From: Branchiostoma floridae | Lineage: Eukaryota; Chordata; Leptocardii; Amphioxiformes; Branchiostomatidae | Direction: 5' to 3' | DNA length: 63,190 bases | Assembly (NCBI RefSeq): GCF_000003815.2 | Contig: NC_049991.1 | Coordinates: forward strand, 5,027,766-5,090,955 | Shown here: piece after piece, positions 36,601 through 47,072 of the stretch | How positions within the stretch are numbered: the first letter of the stretch is position 1 | How the letters are laid out: every line of letters begins with the position of its first letter | The notes under the pieces: model-generated | Told to the model about the DNA's origin: nothing | Database searches by the model: none | Seen by the model: the letters and a program-made list of their open reading frames with translations, nothing else | Program-made: the position numbers and the translations under genes

Positions 36601-39600
36601 TCTTCTCTGGTCTTTGAAAAGAAGAGATATCTGTGTGATCTTTTCAGCTGGACTTTTGAATATTATACCCCCCTCACATTAGACGAAAATCGATCGGACG
36701 ACGAGTCTGCGAGCTCTAAATTACGAGGAGGCATGACCCTGCTGCAGACTCATCGTCCGATCGATTTTTGCCTGATGTGAGTGGGGTATTAGTAAACTAT
36801 TTTGGAGCAAACTTATAACCGAAGGAGCTTCAAAGTACTACATATTTTCCCTTTCTGTCAACATTGTACAGTTGACTAATTGTGCTTGTTGACTTTTCAA
36901 AGGAAAAAATGCCAGAAAAAACATTGTTGGTAATAATATCTTTGTGTTCTAGGAGTTATTGAAATATGTTATAGACAAACTGAACATTCATGGTCCCGTC
37001 AATGCTTTAAGCTGATTATTCAGAGAAACATCTGATGTATTATGCAATACACTAAAATAAGGAAGGCAATTACGCAAATCTTGCTACAAATTACAAGACT
37101 ATGGTGGTCTTGCAATTTACAGGCAAGAAATTAAAAAAGGCTGCCTACGTTTTACGCCTTTACGGAAAAGAGCATACAGACCCTCATCTTACATGTACCT
37201 GAGTTTAGAAAGCTATAATAGTATCAGTGAGAGTAAAGATGTGTTGAGACATACCGGGATGTGTGTGTCCACCTGTAGTCCATGTCTCCTGAGTGTGGCC
37301 AAAGCCCTGTCCCTGTCCTGAGTTAGGATCCTGACCAGGTCTTCTCTCTGTTCTAACTCACGATCCTTCTCTCTCACTGCTGCAACAGCCTGGAGATAGG
37401 AGAAACAGTTATACAGTCTGGTTGTGACAAGGCAACCACCTGTTACAGGTAACCACCTGTTACAGGCAACCACCTGGTACAGGCAACCACCTGGTACAGG
37501 CGACCACCTGGCACAGGCAACCACCTGATTCAGGCAACCACCCAGTACATGTAACCACCTGACACAGGCAACCACCTGATTCAGGCAACCACCCAGTACA
37601 AGCAACCACCCGGTGCAGGCAACCACCTGGCACAGGTAACCACCTGCTACAGGCAACCACCTGGCACAGGCAACCGCCTGGCGTAGCAAACCACCTGGCA
37701 CAGGCCACCACCTGGCACCTGGAACCACCTAATTCAGGCAACCACTTGGTGCAGGCAACCACCAGGTACAGGCAACCACCTGGCACAGGCAACAACCTGC
37801 AGACACAAGCCAAATTCAAACAGTTGCATCCATTTTCTCACATTACTTAAGGCCATCTGCTAAGCAACTGTCTTGTCCAACAAACACTTTTTGGGGCAGG
37901 TGCATGATTAAATGGGTGCATAACTTGCAATAGAGTAGAATGTCTGCAAAATCCTACAATGGTATCTTACTCAAAATAACTTAGGTCAAATTTTGGCGCT
38001 GCACAAAATTGCATTTGCACACAATGTTTCAAGCATTGATACACTAGATATCAAATAACTTGGACAAGTACTGAAACATATAAGTACTGAATGTCCTGCA
38101 ATTGCAGCAAAAAAAAGCAGTACCCATCATTTAGAGTACCCTAAGTAACAATGCCTACCTCATCCCTAGTTTGAGTTCCTCAGATTTCTGGTACTGTAGC
38201 CTCTCCATGTCCTAACAACCTACCTCATCCCTAGCCTGAGTGAGGCTCCGTATGAGTTCCTCAGATTTCTGGTACTGTAGTCTCTCCATGTCCTAACAAC
38301 CTACCTCATCCCTAGCCTGAGTGAGGCTCCGTATGAGTTCCTCAGATTTCTGGTACTGTAGCCTCTCCATGTCCTAACAACCTACCTCATCCCTAGCCTG
38401 AGTGAGGCTCCGTATGAGTTCCTCAGATTTCTGGTACTGTAGCCTCTCCATGTCCTAACAACCTACCTCATCCCTAGCCTGAGTGAGGCTCCGTATGAGT
38501 TCCTCAGATTTCTGGTACTGTAGTCTCTCCATGTCCTAACAACCTACCTCATCCCTAGCCTGAGTGAGGCTCCGTATGAGTTCCTCAGATTTCTGGTACT
38601 GTAGTCTCTCCATGTCCTAACAACCTACCTCATCCCTAGCCTGAGTGAGGCTCCGTATGAGTTCCTCAGATTTCTGGTACTGTAGTCTCTCCATGTCCTA
38701 ACAATGCCTACCTCATCCCTAGCCTGAGTGAGGCTCCGTATGAGTTCCTCAGATTTCTGGTACTGTAGTCTCTCCATGTCCTAACAATGCCTACCTCATC
38801 CCTAGCCTGAGTGAGGCTCCGTATGAGTTCCTCAGATTTCTGGTACTGCAGTCTCTCCATGTCCTCTCCCCTTCTCTGCCAGTCCAGCTCCAGTTGGGCT
38901 TTAGCCCTCTCCAGGGATGACTCTCTCTCCAGGGCTAACGTCAGGTCCTTCTTGTATCTACAATACCAAATAACTGTCAATTTTGTATCAGATTTGTTCC
39001 AAGTTACAATGGTTTTATATTCAGCAATATCACAGGAAGAATACATTGTATTCACTGTAAGTTATGGGATGCCATTTAGAGTATCATAAAAATATGCAGA
39101 AAAGTTTTTTCATGATTCATCTTTAGGATCCTTATAGTATCATAGGTGTCAAACAATTATAATTTACAAAACTTTGACTATATTATACATTTGTAACTGG
39201 CACTTTGGTTATATGGCAAGAACTTACTGACTTAAAAGCCTGATTAGTTAGTTAGTTATTGAGTTAATGAGTAGCTATGGAGTATGCATGTTCGGACATG
39301 ACGCACCCGCTATACAAGAGTCAATGGTAGGAGAAAGTCCTCCTAGGAGACGGAAACTCCAAATAACAAATCTGCATCTGCTGGGCCGTCTCACACGTGG
39401 CATGCAATTCTGTCCTTGTGAGACTTTGTGTGCCAGTGGGTGGAGAAGGACGTGCAAATCCCTCCTTTACCTTAAAAATGTCACATGCAGGTCAGGCAAA
39501 TGGCAAGTAACAACTGTCTGCCTATCATTGTCTTCCGAGACGGATGGATGCCAACAATTGAGTTACCTGTCTAGATCCTCCTTCCTGGTTAGCAGTTCTT

Positions 39601-42600
39601 CCTTCAGACTGGTAGTCTGTTCCCTCAGTGCCTGTAGTTCCATGTCCCGAGCTACAGAGTTCCTGGACAGCTCCGTTACCTGGGCCTCTCCGCGGGTCTT
39701 CAGGTCCGAAATCTCCTGCTGGAACCTGGAAAATTTCAAAGAAGAAAACAAGATGAAAATTGTGAGATAACGTGGCGCAGCAGCAGCGCGTTTAGCTTGG
39801 GATCGAGAGGTCTCGAATTCGAATCCTGCCGTGTCATCGATCTTGTGCCAGGAAGGCACTTTACACAGCTTTCCTCTCACTTTATTCAGGTGAAAATGAG
39901 TACAACTGTACTTAGCTTCAGCTAGGGCCATCCCTCGGATAGGACATTAAATGGAGGTCCCAAATTTGGGGAGAGCCACACCCGACGCACGTTAAAAAAC
40001 CCACCACACATGTGATGGTGTGGTGTGCGATGGTGCAAATCCTTCCGTCTAGAGTTGGTGATTCTCTACAAATCACCTAGACTCCAGGAAGAATAGTGAC
40101 ATATTAGTCACTAATGGAGATCTGTATCAAACCAAACTGAAATTGGTGCGACCATATTGAGGTAATTCACTAACTGTTACAAATTGTAGTAATGGTATAT
40201 AACAAAGATTTTCTTAAAATCAGGGACACACTTTTCCAGGACCATGTCTTTGTCTTTGATGACATCTTGAAGATTCCATGCCTGTCTCCTTAGCTCCACA
40301 TCTTTGGTCTCCAGTTGGGTTTGGAGGTCCCTCAAGGATTCTTCTAGGGCACTCTCTCTTTCTGCAAGGGCCTGTAAAAAAAAAGAGTACAGTCTAGTAT
40401 CGCTATATATCTGAGCCTCATCTCTTTGGTACCTAACAGAGTGATCTAATGCTACCCCGAATAGTGTTGGTACCCCCAGTAGTGTTGGTACCCCTAGTAG
40501 TGTCTGTAACCCTGTAGTGTCTGTACCCATAGTAGTGTCCGAAACCCTTGTACCCCTTGTATTATCCGAACCCCTTTAGTGTCTGTACCCATAGTAGTGT
40601 CCGAAACCCTTGTACCCCTTGTATTATCCGAACCCCTGTAGTGTCCACACCCTTTGTACTGACTGATTCTTTCTTATCAATTGGTTGTGTTCAATCAGGA
40701 ACCTTTAATTTCTTTAGTCTCATAAACACTTTAATCGCTTTAAGACAGGACACACATTAAGGATGTTATGTTGCGGATATACACACCTCCTTAGCAGCAG
40801 TAAGAGCCGTTTCCTTCTCCCTCGCATATCTGTCCACATCTGCATGTCTGGATGAGAAAAAGATTAAGAAAACAAGAAATGTAAAAATCAGTATAATAGA
40901 AACAACAGCAAAATCAGTCTCAATATTTGATGAATGAATGAAGACCTTTATTGTACACATTTTCCCACTGGGTTGAATACAAGTCATAACAAATGAGTTA
41001 TGAGGCACATAATATACCAGAATGTCAACCTAACACAAAAATTATATTCTAGTATTCTAAGTGAATTTGTCATTGTTTGTTTGTGAATCAGATGTTGAAA
41101 TAGAAAAAGAGAATTACATTTTTCACAATCAAAAATTCGTTTGTATAAACTCAGTAAAAATAAGAATTTCTCTGTATTCTAAAGGTGTACAAAGTAGGGA
41201 AAGCATGTAAGTATGGAAACACACTATTACCAGAAGGTACTAGGTCCTTTCAGTCTATAAAGTTCTTAATATGCCCTCACTTTCTCTGGAACTCCTCTTG
41301 TAGTCTCTGTGCTTTCACTTCTGCCTGCTTCAGCTGTTTCTCAAGGTCTTCTATCCTGTATAGGGACAAGGAAACTTTTCTTGAACATCTTATATTCTAG
41401 CATTATTGAATCATGGTAAATATCACCTTTGAGTACATTATCATTTTCCAGTGAGAGTAATTATATGTAGTAGGGTACATCAGAACTTATTATTAACTAA
41501 ATCTTGACTTGTTACCTCCATAAAAAATTGAGGTATTGTTTCTGGTGTGTGTGTCTATGTGTGTGTGTGTGTGTTGTGAGAGTGTGTTTGTGTGTGTGTG
41601 TGTGTGAGTGTGTGTCTGTGTGTATGTGTCTGTGTTTGTGTCTGTGTGTGTGTCTGTGTGTGTGTGTCTGTGTGTGTGTGTCTGTGTGTGTGTGTGTGGG
41701 TGGGTGTTTGTGTGAGTGTGTCGGTGTGTGTGTCAGTGTTTCCATATATTTGTGGTCAGCATAATTCTAGAACCTCTCAATGAATTCCGTGGATGTTTGA
41801 ATGTGTGCAACCTTGGTACTGCAGCAGAACTTCCGGTTTTGTATCTTTTGTCCTGGACATGCTAAATATAAGGTCTTGTTCTAAATGAAATCTAGTTCTA
41901 GTTCTAGTTCCTAATCCGCAAACTTCCCACAGGAATATCGCGCGGATGGGGGAGGCGCAGCGGCTGGACTACGTACATGTATGCGATGACAGCAGCCTGT
42001 TCTTGAAGTGTCCAGTGAGGGGCTTTCGACGATGTGGGCGGAGAGGTTGTTCCATTCAGGAATTGTCCTGGCGTAGTAGGTATACTTTGCTGTATCACAA
42101 CTGCATCGTAGGGTTCGGTATTTGTGAGAGTGGTTGGCTCTGGTGCTCATGTGTGCTGGGATGAGGCGAATAGGCGGGATGGCCACAAGGCTGTTGGTAA
42201 TCTTGTACATCATTACAAGTCGTGCGACCTGACGTCGCGACTGGAGTGACGGCCATTTCAGGTCCTGTAGGAGGGCAGTAACACTGACATCAGACCTGCG
42301 GTGGTTACTCGTCACGAACCGTGCCGCTCTTCTGTTAACCATTTCAAGTGCGTCGATGTCCTTTCTCAGGTAAGGATCCCAGACGACTGCCCCATACTCG
42401 ACGGTGGAGCGGACTAGGCTGAAGTATGCAGTCTCGCGGACTTGTCGAGGACAGTAGCGGAGATTTCGACTGAGAAAGTGAAGTGTATGGTTGGCCCGTT
42501 TCACTGTTGTGTTGACATGAGATGACCATTTCAGGTCATTACTGAAAGTGACACCGAGATACTTGGCTTTCTCTGTCTGTTGGAGTAACTCGCCACACAT

Positions 42601-45600
42601 CTCATACATCCAAGTGAGAGGGTTCTTGTTACGCGTGATGGACATCGTGTTACACTTCTTAGGGTTGAATTTCATGCCCCAAGTAGTTGCCCAATCCTGT
42701 AATGCGATGAGATCTCTCTGCAGGATTACTTGGTCTTCCTGCCCGTGGATCTCTCGATACACAAGGCAGTCGTCGGCAAAGAGCCTAGCAGTAGTTCCAG
42801 GTGTCAGGCAAGATGGTAAGTCATTTATGAATACCAGGAACAAAATCGGACCGAGGACCGTGCCTTGAGGAACTCCAGAGAGGACACGCGTTGACGGGGA
42901 ACACTCGCCATCTGCTACCACCCACATGGATCTGTCCTGGAGGAAAGAGCTGATCCATCGCAGGATGGGACCCTTAATGCCGTAGTGAGCGAGTTTACTG
43001 AGGAGCCTCTCGTGCGGTACCGTGTCGAAAGCACGACTAAAATCCAAGATACCCATGTCCACTTGCACCTTCTTGTCGTAAGCTGACGCGAGATCGTCGA
43101 CGGTGAGAAGCAGTTGGGTTTCGCAAGAGTGGGCTTTGCGAAATCCATGTTGGAAGTCTGTGAGGAGATGGTGTTTCTCTAGGTGGTTCAGGATGTGCTT
43201 ACATAAGACATGTTCCATGAGCTTGGATATTACACAGGTTAGCGAAACTGGCCTGTAGTTGCCCGGATCATGTACTCCGCCTTTTTTGAAGACAGGAGTT
43301 ACCATGGCCTTAGTCCAGTCTTCTGGGACACTCCCATGTTGTAGTGACTGGTTGAAGAGGGCTGCAAGCAAAGGGGCTAGCTCGCCAGCTAGTTCCTTGA
43401 GTACGCGATTCGGGATCCCGTCAGGGCCGGACGCTTTGTGCGGTTTTACGGCATTAAGGAGTTTACGAACTCCAGCTGGGTGCACAGTAAGGTCAGAAAT
43501 GGGTGGGTGTGAAGGACCCATCCAAGGGACATAGTTCAATACCTCTGACACAAACACAGACTTAAACTCCTGCAACAAGATGAAAGCTTTGTCCTTAGCA
43601 TCTGAGAACAGTTTTCCTTGGTGCTTGAGGGGTGGAACACCAATGAAGTCCTGGCGTTGGGCTTTAATGTACTTCCAGAAGGGTTTCTGGCTCCCTTCAT
43701 CTAGTCCTTCCTTGATGGAGTTGTTAATGTACTGGGATCTGGCGCGTTTGATATCACGGGCAGTCTCCTTTTTCACTTGACGAAAGCGCTCAAGGTGTTT
43801 TGGGTTCTTTGACTTCTTAGCTTTTTTGTACATACGGTGTTTTCTTCTGGTCTTACGTTTCAGTTCGCCGTTCATCCAAGGGAGATGCTGACGTTTTGAC
43901 GTAGTCTTGGACGGTACATGTGAGGAAATAAGGTCGTGAATTTTATTCTTCAAGGCTGACCAATTCTCTTCGACGGTGTGCTGGTTGATGTTGGTAGTAA
44001 GTTCACGGGCAAAAGCACCGAAGAGCTCCCTAATGTTGTCCCAGTTGGCCTTGGAGAAGATGTAGATCTTTCGCGGTGCCTTCTTTGTGTATGCTGGGAT
44101 GATGTCACAATCTGCCACAATGACGTCATGGTCATAAGCTATGCCAGGAAGAGTTGACATTGTTTTCACCAGGCTGGGCTTAGATGTAACAAATAAATCC
44201 AACAGACGACCAAACCTGGTTGGCTCGCGCTGTATAAATCTTACATGTCTATATATTAAACTTCTTAACATTTCTAACTAGAAAAGGAAGTGTCCCGACC
44301 TGGCATTTTTGATGCTTGTAACATCCTGCAGTTCCCACTCTTTCTGCTTGAGGGCCTTGTTTAGCTGCTGCATGTTCTGGTCGGTGTGTTGTAGTTCTGT
44401 GTTCTGCTTCTCACTGGCTGATTGCACCATCTCAAGCTCTTTGGTGAGCAGCTTTACCTGTGTCAATATGTATAAAGCCAGTTAACCTTTATTTGCACCT
44501 AAATTCGTTGTTTTTAAGGTAATATGCGTAGTCAAGTGGTTAGTGGCCCTGCTTCTGGGCCTAGAAGCTGTGAGTTCGATTCCGGTTGTGTCGCTCACCC
44601 GACATGCACGCTACGGAAAGGGACTGTTAAGCCATGGTCCACTGTTCATTTTGCTTGTTGAAAAGAGTTTGTGGAATTTCACTGTTACACGTTCATTTTT
44701 TTCGGTTTATTTAAATTTCAATTTGAGGTAAAAAGAGAAAAAGGAGATTTTCTGTGTGTTATACAATGGAAAATCATATTTGAAGCGTCTTGAATTTGCT
44801 GTGGACAGGTCAACACAAAAACTACACAAACAAAACCATCATGAAAGTTTTATGATTTAGTAATTAAATTTTTGTGCAAGAACGGAAAATTTGTGACTTG
44901 ACAAGGGTGACTGACCCAGGGTTGTAGCCAGCACCCGTCCTTCAGTCCTTTGAAGGAATTTTGCAGCTGGGGACAGAAAAAAATTTTGCCCATTCCGTCC
45001 TCTGTAATGGACAAAAACTATATGTAAAGTCAGTAAAGATATAAAAACTGTCTTCTTGTGTAATTTTTCTCCAAAACAGATGAACAGCTTAGTCTACCAG
45101 CAAAATCTACACCTCAAAATTCAGGAAATTGGGTTTCAGTGGGTCTAGATTTCAACATTTTTCAGGGGAGTATACCCCTGGATCCTCTTAGGAACGTTAT
45201 GCCTTCGGCTCAACGTCTCGTTCTTTCCGATTCAAATTTGAGGGGACTGAAAATGATTTCAGGCTGGCTACAACCCTCGTCACTGACCTTGAGTTGGTGT
45301 GCGAGGACAGTGTTGCTCATCTCGTCAGCTTGTTTGCGGAACTCGTGCTCGCGTCTCCGCAGCGCCTCGTCGAACCCCGTGGTGAGCTCCCGTTTCTGCA
45401 CGTCCAGGTCCGCCTCCACTTCCTGCAGGCTCCGCTCAAGGTCGCGCTTAAACTTCTCAAACTCCTCCCGCTCTCTCTTCACCTCTGCTTCCTTCAGACT
45501 GAATAATAGTGGAAAGTTATAGAAGTGCAAGAGGTCAACATCTTTTACAATGAACTCTGCTAGTTAAGTAGAAGGCTATCAATTCCCTGTCAGACAGTTG

Positions 45601-47072
45601 ATGAGCTTCAGCCGTATTCATTGATTACCTGAGGGTTGCTGAATTATTCGCTTGCATCTCCCTCTACTTTTACTTCCACCTCATTAGCTTGTTTACAATT
45701 ATCTTGCTTGTTGCAATTGTCTTTTTTTAATTCTTTTCTTCTGTTTGTCTTGAGTTTTCTTTCTTTCTTCTTAAAAAAAGTAAAAGTTGCTTCAGGATAT
45801 ACAAAGTACCGAATGATTAAAAAAAGTCAGTGGTAATATATATGACTATCAATAGTATCATGTCTCATGACTTGCCATGCACTTATAGAGTCATATTTGT
45901 TTGTTTTGCATAATTATGCGGTAAACCGTCTTATGGCATACTGTAACACACCAGGTTTGTATTCAACAGTACAAGCTGCATATCCGAACAGATTTATTTG
46001 ATCCACTCACCCTGGGAAGGACCTCTTCTATTTTCTTATTAGTGTGGTAGCTTATTAAACATGCTCAAGGTGTAACTTTCCTAAAACACGGGAATCTTCA
46101 TTTAATATCCTACCTGATGAGAGACGTCTCTAACCGAAACTAGGTACTCATTTTCAACACATGACCCCACAACTACATTGTTTGACATTGCACAGAGTCA
46201 TTAATTAATTTGTCGATCAGGATTGAAGAGTCCTGACCTCCTGAACTTGTCCAGTTCCTGCTGCTGCTCCCGGAGTCTGTGTTGGTAATGTTTCTGTAGC
46301 TCTGCTCGAGCCGCCTCCTCACGACTCACAGCTGTCCGCAGATCATCCTGCGCAATCTTCAACTCACTCATCTGATAAATAAATAAAGTAGGGTTATCAT
46401 TAGGAGGAAGTGATAAAATGGGTATCTTACAGGGTCACACCTGCTTATAATTATGTTTATCTTTCACAGAGACAGAAATTCTCGCTATTATGTCAAAGGT
46501 AAAGTTCCTGTAATAGTCCACATCTGGACATTGCTACGTAAATTGACACAATGGTCGAAATAAGAACTGTATTGTTCGTGGGACTTTACCTGGACACATT
46601 TTACCTGGAATATTGCTGTCACCGCAAATGCAGTCTGATCTCTGTGAGAAGGCGTATAGAATGTAGCTTGCAACATCAGAACATTTATACAACCTATCAC
46701 CTATTTTGAGTTGTGGAGATAGTTCTGGAAAAAATGTGGGATCGAAAGTTGTTTTTGTTTAGCAACACAGGAGAGCTTTCATGCTGAACTTACTTCCGCA
46801 TTTTTGGCATTCTCCTTTGCCTTCAGCTCAGCGAAGACGGCGTCATATCTCTCCAGTTCCTTATCCCTCTCCTCAAGGAGTCTTAGATTGTACTTAAAGT
46901 CTTCCTTCAGCTTCTGAAACTTGGCCTTTTCCTCGTTTAGTTCCTTGTCCTTTTGTTTGTAAGCGGCGTCCAAAGTCTCGACACGAAGTTCTTGAATTTC
47001 TCTCCATTCTCGCTCCTTCTGTTCTGCTAGCTCACGTAGAGATCCTTCAGGAGGTTTTTGCTGCTTTGCCAT
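27683..47072 (-). CDS. CCDC57: CCDC57 orthologue, centrosomal coiled-coil protein
   Basis: Twenty exons, minus strand: 46794-47072, 46238-46371, 45288-45498, 44300-44457, 41281-41355, 40787-40847, 40232-40371, 39567-39725, 38795-38957, 37255-37389, 36404-36611, 35550-35744, 35129-35229, 34367-34567, 32621-32680, 32100-32334, 31481-31650, 30740-30905, 28857-29039, 27683-27924. All phases join, giving 1,091 residues (human protein is about 916). The protein is nearly all heptad coiled coil. Diagnostic matches to vertebrate CCDC57 are ERDKELERYDAVF in exon 1, EHEFRKQADEMSNT in exon 3, LELDWQRRGEDMERLQYQKS in exon 9, LQDVWRLLDAG at 989-999 and the C-terminal NYNI at 1081-1084. The vertebrate protein acts at centrosomes and centriolar satellites in centriole duplication and ciliogenesis. 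The introns are unusually rich in tandem arrays, and intron 4 holds a LINE. The start is the only ATG in exon 1, shortly after a stop. Confidence 0.95.
28240..28370. mobile_element. Foldback-family fragment in CCDC57 intron 19
   Basis: 'ttagacatccagatagtaag' to 'tttcgtcagtaactgca' matches the left half of the foldback at 25119, diverged. Just before it, at 27985-28045, is a piece of the SINE core also seen at 39900. Confidence 0.6.
29128..29335. mobile_element. MITE of the TTTATCCGCGGGGTAACC family (intron 18)
   Basis: 'ttttatccgcggggtaacc' at the left and 'ggataaaggtgaactag' at the right form inverted ends. Other members: 50298-50420 (partial), 57290-57440 and 62455-62615. The interior has a 'ggtatcaagt' block and its inverse. 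Non-coding. Confidence 0.8.
31130..31265. mobile_element. Foldback-family fragment in CCDC57 intron 17
   Basis: Contains 'gtcactgacgtcaggtagtc', 'atatccagttgcttg' and 'gagtaattgc', the right arm of the foldback at 25119, diverged. Confidence 0.55.
33362..34366. repeat. 59-bp array made from the exon 14 3' end and donor
   Basis: The donor motif ACCTGG (plus strand) recurs at exact 59-base steps from 33362 to 34365, 18 occurrences. Each unit repeats the last 54 bases of CCDC57 exon 14 plus its GTGAGT donor. Copies differ at a few fixed sites (ctgtag/ctgtgg/cagtgg), so the array has been partly homogenised. Only the rightmost copy is joined to the rest of exon 14. Confidence 0.95.
34727..34760 (+). 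mobile_element. LINE 3' end fragment
   Basis: 'gtacaataaaggtcttcttc' followed by ATTCATG. The same terminus is present in reverse at 40935-40965. Only the end is present. Confidence 0.5.
34925..35075 (-). mobile_element. tRNA-derived SINE, antisense
   Basis: The reverse complement has an A-box-like 'gtagtccagtggttaggg' and then 'ggaccaagaaaacgtgagtt' and 'gcatgcacgctaccgg' type sequence, parallel to the SINE at 44525-44650. It lies in intron 13 of CCDC57 next to exon 13. Confidence 0.7.
35770..36085. repeat. 13-bp minisatellite in CCDC57 intron 11
   Basis: About 22 copies of GAGAATGTGTAGT with variants (GGGAATG, GAATATG). A longer block of roughly 94 bases is itself repeated near 35790 and 35875, a higher-order pattern. 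Confidence 0.95.
36095..36403. repeat. Degenerate copies of the exon 11 3' end and donor
   Basis: On the minus strand, after the real exon 11 donor (GCAG|GTATGT), the block AATCAGATGCAAG ... GACCAATCACTGCAG recurs about four more times. It is followed by GTGTGT, GTATGT, GTATGT and finally a lost donor (TGATGT). Copies vary in length through deletions, so this array is older than those of exons 9 and 14. Confidence 0.88.
36668..36790. mobile_element. Short MITE with ACCCCCCTCACATTAGA ends
   Basis: 'cgaaaatcgatcggacgacg' at the left is inverted at the right as 'cgtccgatcgatttttg', and the ends are ACCCCCCTCACAT/ATGTGAGTGGGGT. Relative of the larger element at 16588. It lies in intron 10 of CCDC57. 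Confidence 0.85.
37437..37800. repeat. 17-bp minisatellite in CCDC57 intron 9
   Basis: About 21 copies of CAGGCAACCACCTGGTA and variants, next to the acceptor of exon 10. Since three units make 51 bases, frames through it stay open; the long Gly/Cys/Leu-rich frames on the minus strand are by-products. Confidence 0.95.
38155..38794. repeat. 81-bp array made from the exon 9 3' end and donor
   Basis: 'ctagcctgag' recurs at 38231, 38312, 38393, 38474, 38555, 38636, 38719 and, in the true exon, 38802: steps of 81 (five times) and 83 (twice). A truncated unit starts at 38155. Each unit carries about the last 69 bases of CCDC57 exon 9 and its GTAGG donor. The 83-base steps put the nearest copy out of frame with the exon. 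Confidence 0.95.
39768..40100 (+). mobile_element. tRNA-derived SINE in CCDC57 intron 7
   Basis: A tRNA-like head ('gtggcgcagcagcagcg' A box, 'cgaattcgaatcctg' B box) is followed by a body containing 'gtgaaaatgagtac' and 'ccctcggataggacattaaa'. The body is shared with 27985-28045 and, in part, 46010-46160. Confidence 0.75.
40440..40645. repeat. Short tandem repeats, including a 62-bp duplication
   Basis: 'agtgtctgtacccatagtag' through 'ttgtattatccgaacccc' occurs twice in a row, preceded by smaller 'ggtacccctagtagtgtt' units. It lies in intron 6 of CCDC57. Confidence 0.85.
40930..41010 (-). mobile_element. LINE 3' end, antisense
   Basis: The reverse complement reads 'tcattcaacc' type sequence and 'gtacaataaaggtcttcatt', then CATTCATC. 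Same terminus as 34727. Only the end is present. Confidence 0.5.
41543..41750. repeat. (GT)n-rich microsatellite
   Basis: About 200 bases of GT/TGTC repeats with interruptions, in intron 4 of CCDC57. The cysteine/valine and threonine/histidine frames across it are spurious. Confidence 0.97.
41889..44272 (-). mobile_element. 5'-truncated jockey/CR1-like LINE with intact RT frame
   Basis: A single 786-codon frame on the minus strand (41911-44271). It opens in the end of an AP endonuclease (RLLDLFVTSKPSLV), then KIYIFSKANW, then reverse transcriptase blocks: KASGPDGIPNRVLK near 279-292, NYRPVSLTCVISK near 338-350, HGFRKAHSCETQ near 375-386, and the catalytic FADD at 498-501. The C-terminal WN.LS tail is present. 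It ends in short GAACTA repeats right after the stop. Most of the endonuclease is missing, as in ordinary LINE truncation. It lies in CCDC57 intron 4, in the same orientation as the gene, beginning about 25 bases after the exon 4 donor. The unbroken frame means a recent insertion. It should not be able to move by itself. Confidence 0.95.
44525..44655 (+). mobile_element. tRNA-derived SINE in CCDC57 intron 3
   Basis: 'gtagtcaagtggttagtgg' (A box) and 'gtgagttcgattccgg' (B box) with tRNA-like spacing, then 'cgacatgcacgctacgg'. Same family as 34925-35075. No intact tRNA fold with an acceptor stem was seen. Confidence 0.8.

Noticed and set aside
37213-37819. Gly/Cys/Leu-rich minus-strand frames resembling a secreted repeat protein
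   Set aside because: They arise from the 17-bp minisatellite in CCDC57 intron 9; only the segment 37255-37389 is a true exon.
33362-38794. CRISPR array or spacer-repeat structure
   Set aside because: The units are head-to-tail without spacers, in a eukaryotic intron, and contain exon sequence.
41504-41783. Cysteine- and threonine/histidine-rich frames
   Set aside because: Pure translation of a (GT)n microsatellite.
44272-44299. In-frame fusion of CCDC57 exon 4 with the LINE reverse transcriptase
   Set aside because: A TAG codon stands in frame two codons before the LINE frame's first ATG, and the exon 4 donor is intact.
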